Of a DNA stretch of 18,585 nucleotides, positions 16,401-18,585 are shown in pieces (positions within the stretch are counted from its first letter, which is position 1; each line of letters starts with the position of its first letter). The position numbers and the translations under genes are program-made. The notes below the pieces were generated by a model. That model was not told where the DNA came from and made no database searches. It was given only the letters and a program-made list of their open reading frames with translations. Source of the stretch: Hondaea fermentalgiana (Eukaryota > Sar > Bigyra > Thraustochytrida > Thraustochytriidae); NCBI GenBank assembly GCA_014084085.1, contig NPFB01000090.1, positions 102,058 to 120,642 of the forward strand. Direction: 5' to 3'.

Positions 16401-17962
16401 ATGAAGATAATCTCAACAACAATCTGCGGAATATCCTGAATGAGCAGGACCAAGGCGGTAAAGATGGCCATCTTGGCGGCTTTGTAATCCGCCTTGGCCT
16501 GAGTAGCAATTGGATCCTTGACAAAAGTACCCTCTGCATCGCCAATGATATTGTAGCTCAGGGACTCTTTGATCCTGTACGACTCTTTAACGAGGTCGTT
16601 GAAGCCCGCGTTGGGCTCAATGAGTCCCAGGATGATGCCAAAGAAGTACTTTTGCACCCGGTGGTGATTTTTCCAGTCGACAAGCTTGTAGTCTGAGATT
16701 CCGATCAAGAAGCGCAGAAAGAAAGTGAGAGCGAGGGCGCTAATGGAAACAAAGTACAGCGGGGCATCGGAAGTACCAGCGAGAGGAGCGAGTTGGGTGA
16801 CGAGGAAGATGAGATCAGACGCAATGTTGGATATTTCGAGAACGGCATCAAAAAAGGCTCCGTAGGCGCGCAGACGACGACGCTTCTCGAATGTATGCGG
16901 AAGTGTGTAGTTGCGTGGGGCAACGTGACCAAATTCTTTGTCAATCCTTTTTCTGAAAGCAGCTGGAAACATGTTCATGGCAACGAACCAGCCGAGAGCT
17001 CTGAAGCTGTAGAGGACTTGGCCACCGACTGCAGAGCACGCCTTGCGGCATCGTTTTCTTCTCACGGGCCTCTTTCCAGCGCCAGCAAGACGCCTTTCTT
17101 CGATTTCTTCTTCTTTCAGACCTTGTTGAGCTCTTACTCGGCGTTTCTGAGCTTGACGTCTCTTTTGTACCGTTTTCATGATCTCGACGTGTCTGCTTGA
17201 ATAACACTCGCGCAGAAACTCCATTTTGTTGGTCATTTTGGAAATGACTTGAAGAAAGTCCTCGATGTCGCTGAGCAAGGCTTCTGTCATGCGGCTGTTG
17301 ATGAAGCGCACGTGATTTTCTTGCGGGTGAGGTTTCGCGTCTGACAGATTCGCATCTGCATCGTTACTCGAAGAAACGCTTTTTGAGTGCCCGCGATTGT
17401 TTTCACTTGTACCTTCACTCAAAGAATCACTAATGTAATGATCCAGGTTTGTAAGACGTTGCCCAATGTCCACCACGGCTTCTACGAGCGCGGGGTCGTA
17501 TACGAACGTCCCTTCCTCGATAGCCTTGACGTGCTCATGGGTGAAGAAGGGTTTTTGCCTTTCAATACTGTCTTTTTCTCTTTGACCGAATTTTTTCCGA
17601 AGCTTTGTCGTTCCCGAGGGAGGTGTGCCTTGCCTTTCCACGAGATCTTTGGCTTTCTTATCTGCACTTTTTCGTACAATTTTGACTTTATCAAGCACAC
17701 TCTGATCATTCAGTTGATTCTCGTCGTAGAGTGTATCCACTGTCCAAGGATTCGGATTCTTCTTTGTGTCATCCTCCTCCAAATCAACGTTTTGGTACGA
17801 CCAGGTTTCATCACTGAAATGAGACAAGGCCTCTGGATCGTTTTTTTTAGGTGTGAAGGTGCTGCGTGTCGTGCCACGTTCAATATCGTGGCTGCCGGTC
17901 CCGGGACGATTGGTTTCGCGACCGCCTGACTTGCCTTTACGATGGGAAAAGACGTTGCCCAT
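13496..17962 (-). CDS. Polytopic membrane protein with XKR-like core, LRRs and unassigned C-terminal domain, N-myristoylation motif (paralogue B)
   Basis: A protein of 1488 residues, a tandem paralogue of the gene downstream. It begins MGNVFSHRK, with Gly2, Ser6 and basic residues at 7-9, which fits the N-myristoyltransferase consensus; paralogue A lacks this. The conserved N-terminal block starts at 139 (THEHVKAIEEG). Hydrophobic segments lie near 371-396, 398-419, 434-449, 499-525, 529-555 and 666-693. QDIPQI is at 509-514, in the same XKR-like arrangement as paralogue A. A stretch of about 200 residues around the membrane core is highly similar between the two, including KDPIATQAKAD and EPNxGFNDLVK. 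LRRs of the cysteine type span about 768-1037, again without an F-box. The C-terminal region carries YEFICPDAF, ARYFCWA and CPHGCFAYRF (1424-1433). Compared with A it has a longer acidic N-terminus, a basic Lys/Arg-rich stretch before the membrane core, and an acidic insert near 600-645. The start at 17962 is supported by the myristoylation motif. Function is unknown; a membrane-anchored sensor or scramblase-like role is only a guess. Confidence 0.88.
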   Translation of the reverse strand: MGNVFSHRKGKSGGRETNRPGTGSHDIERGTTRSTFTPKKNDPEALSHFSDETWSYQNVDLEEDDTKKNPNPWTVDTLYDENQLNDQSVLDKVKIVRKSADKKAKDLVERQGTPPSGTTKLRKKFGQREKDSIERQKPFFTHEHVKAIEEGTFVYDPALVEAVVDIGQRLTNLDHYISDSLSEGTSENNRGHSKSVSSSNDADANLSDAKPHPQENHVRFINSRMTEALLSDIEDFLQVISKMTNKMEFLRECYSSRHVEIMKTVQKRRQAQKRRVRAQQGLKEEEIEERRLAGAGKRPVRRKRCRKACSAVGGQVLYSFRALGWFVAMNMFPAAFRKRIDKEFGHVAPRNYTLPHTFEKRRRLRAYGAFFDAVLEISNIASDLIFLVTQLAPLAGTSDAPLYFVSISALALTFFLRFLIGISDYKLVDWKNHHRVQKYFFGIILGLIEPNAGFNDLVKESYRIKESLSYNIIGDAEGTFVKDPIATQAKADYKAAKMAIFTALVLLIQDIPQIVVEIIFISNFQHGHFEYVYWLALCTSLLSAGRQIIEAIWLLRDIPGLRNLVHLRHLVFNSNCDIDIKLCRNKKNFDGADADHGSRGAEIPDTRAEKSNVHHDEKGRKMDPDDDSSEKIKPKFFGGQRLISKALTEFFDYDRTNKQDPGTYVMLFGLNWLVKILMIPLTAGFSILWETPNTASWNANSHFREKLSRLVVFEGKPFEKDHFPVLKTMMHPCSRSTPSMENRKISKGLFFRPLFCRMDSRTLFRSIRSVHLTDCVSITDDILGLISAMCPNLQNLNLAFCEDISNTGLEHFSKSNHRCVALSSVILDGCIRVSDRGVAYIAEGSGKSLRVLSLRNLPRLTPKVLDRIGWHCPNMRSLNLDVDTLIKSLVKTQTWEKQKSLDDKHHFLDIATEENFKKLVGLVQRCSSLHTLKLSNILNEGEFGKTNWKNLIGAMNPYIRRLSFSGATWIKTDFLKYLAEHTPHLRELRISGAKNIETAKCLKMHCHALKLVNLSGSQVPLGDVDDFMLSRRLPDLQVMQVDHPQEMIKFYVLQLEEQLDAYEKLSRAPDHKCSSMLSLCLSRAGRGSTQNSYAKEFLREGLKNDIRDIADKVHGWFVDGTDKLRDECHERLQRDETTTIFESLIVALVEAVRRARARHTLSEKEYHEWAGKFENRELDSMQELFQKIEDALHEYETRGQFSEVHALENEKSPFVAMPSFGIMPTRRLNLNINIRWKWYEFICPDAFNEAFTKIEAAKAPTRLTGTISDLWPLSVRNPDSEITRLLQRYWCIPPSARYFCWANPLRCFEDIGSNDSDRKREVSSYFGNQRYEDTVLRFIRFGGFLYFDENRQFVSASALTVGTTLAFNGPFELPNDSIQKLRKDKRWQPVSIKTLLPDDAERMHFCFIHNGEISKYVKSARHLCPHGCFAYRFWPKDGEEETSFGYFYPLATVTDVFLRADDLADKGSRRISDTPGGADGDLDYHTQP

Positions 17963-18030
17963 CTTATTACTTCTTCTTCTCTTCTTCCCCCTTCCTTGCC
18001 TGGTAAACTCCTTCTTCCCCTCTTCCTTGC
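17963..18030 (-). promoter_or_regulatory. Purine-rich leader immediately upstream of paralogue B
   Basis: Read on the gene's strand, the roughly 65 bases before the ATG are dominated by GAAGAAG, GGAAGGGG and GGAAGAGG runs, with the last bases being AAGTAATAAG. Such a one-sided purine tract ending at a start codon is typical of a 5' untranslated leader. I see no comparable tract in front of paralogue A, whose leader is GC-rich. Confidence 0.45.
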
Positions 18031-18585
18031 TCCGCGCGTCGGCCGCGACTCACTCCGTGTCGCTTTTGCGCTCCTCTTCGAGCTGCCTCGTCCACGTCAA
18101 TCAATCGTGCACCAGCGACCCAACGAACGCTCGGCCGTTGGTCCTGCTGCTAGCCTTTCCAGCGAAGCCGGTCTGCCGCCGGTCGCGGGAGCTCTCGTTC
18201 GTCCGTGCCAGGCAGGCCAGACCAGGCCAGACCAGGCCCTCGCCCGCCCCTTTTTTACGCGCGCGCGCGATGGTTTGTGGCTGTCGCAGTGCTGCTGCTG
18301 CTGGCTGCTTTGCTGTTCGTGGGCGTGTGCACGGGCCACTCACTCAAAAACGCTTTGCACGCGCCGAGCGAAAAACGTCCTGCATACCCCTCGCTGCCCC
18401 TGCTTTCTTTGAAGTTTGCACCCGCTGTGGGAGGTAGGGAGGAAACGAAGACGAAGATGAAGACGACCGCGCAAAGCAGAACCGATGCAGCAAGATCGCG
18501 GACTCGGATGATGTCTTGGAGAGCGACAGCATGGTAGGGGAGAGGGGTTGGAGGGAAGGCGGAGATACGAGGGGGGGGGGAAGGA
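18031..18585. other. Right flank: upstream region of paralogue B, no supported gene
   Basis: GC-rich sequence with a 10 bp repeat near 18213-18239, an alternating CG run at 18258-18269, a CTG-rich stretch near 18291-18305 and a run of ten G at 18571-18580. A plus-strand frame at 18205-18537 contains a hydrophobic stretch but has no other support. The promoter of paralogue B is expected here; I recognise no core element. Confidence 0.45.
18213..18239. repeat. 10 bp tandem repeat, about 2.5 copies
   Basis: CAGGCCAGAC occurs at 18213-18222 and 18223-18232, followed by a partial copy. It lies about 250 bp upstream of the start of paralogue B. Confidence 0.8.

Overview
This window looks like nuclear DNA from a protist with few introns. 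The best guess is a stramenopile of the labyrinthulomycete/thraustochytrid type, but that is inference from gene style, not from a marker. Three observations point to a eukaryote: a complete myosin motor with IQ motifs, a Nar1/CIAO3 cytosolic iron-sulfur assembly factor, and two very long membrane/leucine-rich-repeat (LRR) proteins. All four genes are single uninterrupted reading frames separated by GC-rich spacers holding microsatellites. There are no ribosome-binding sites, operons, CRISPR arrays or insertion sequences.

Layout, left to right. Positions 1-1478 are a non-coding left flank with simple repeats and the leader of the first gene. Positions 1479-6332 (+) encode an unconventional myosin of about 1617 residues: motor, about six IQ-like motifs, two PH-like domains and a C-terminal TPR domain. 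After a 425 bp spacer, 6758-8461 (+) encodes Nar1/CIAO3 with all eight expected cluster-binding cysteines. A 159 bp convergent spacer holds an (AGATG)8 array. Positions 8621-12811 (-) and 13496-17962 (-) encode two tandem paralogues of 1396 and 1488 residues. They share one architecture: a conserved cytosolic N-terminal block, a polytopic membrane core that resembles XK-related proteins, about nine cysteine-type LRRs, and a C-terminal region of about 400 residues that I cannot assign to any family. Positions 17963-18585 are the purine-rich leader and upstream flank of the second paralogue.

The genes do not form a pathway. Myosin belongs to actin-based transport, Nar1 to cytosolic Fe-S assembly, and the tandem pair appears to be a lineage-specific membrane protein family. 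The pair is the most likely new biology here: an XKR-like membrane core fused to an LRR and an unassigned C-terminal domain, duplicated in tandem. Only one copy carries an N-myristoylation signal, and each copy is followed by its own CATCN pentanucleotide array.

All calls come from reading the sequence by eye. Family names for Nar1 and myosin are secure. The XKR-like label and the taxonomic placement are tentative.
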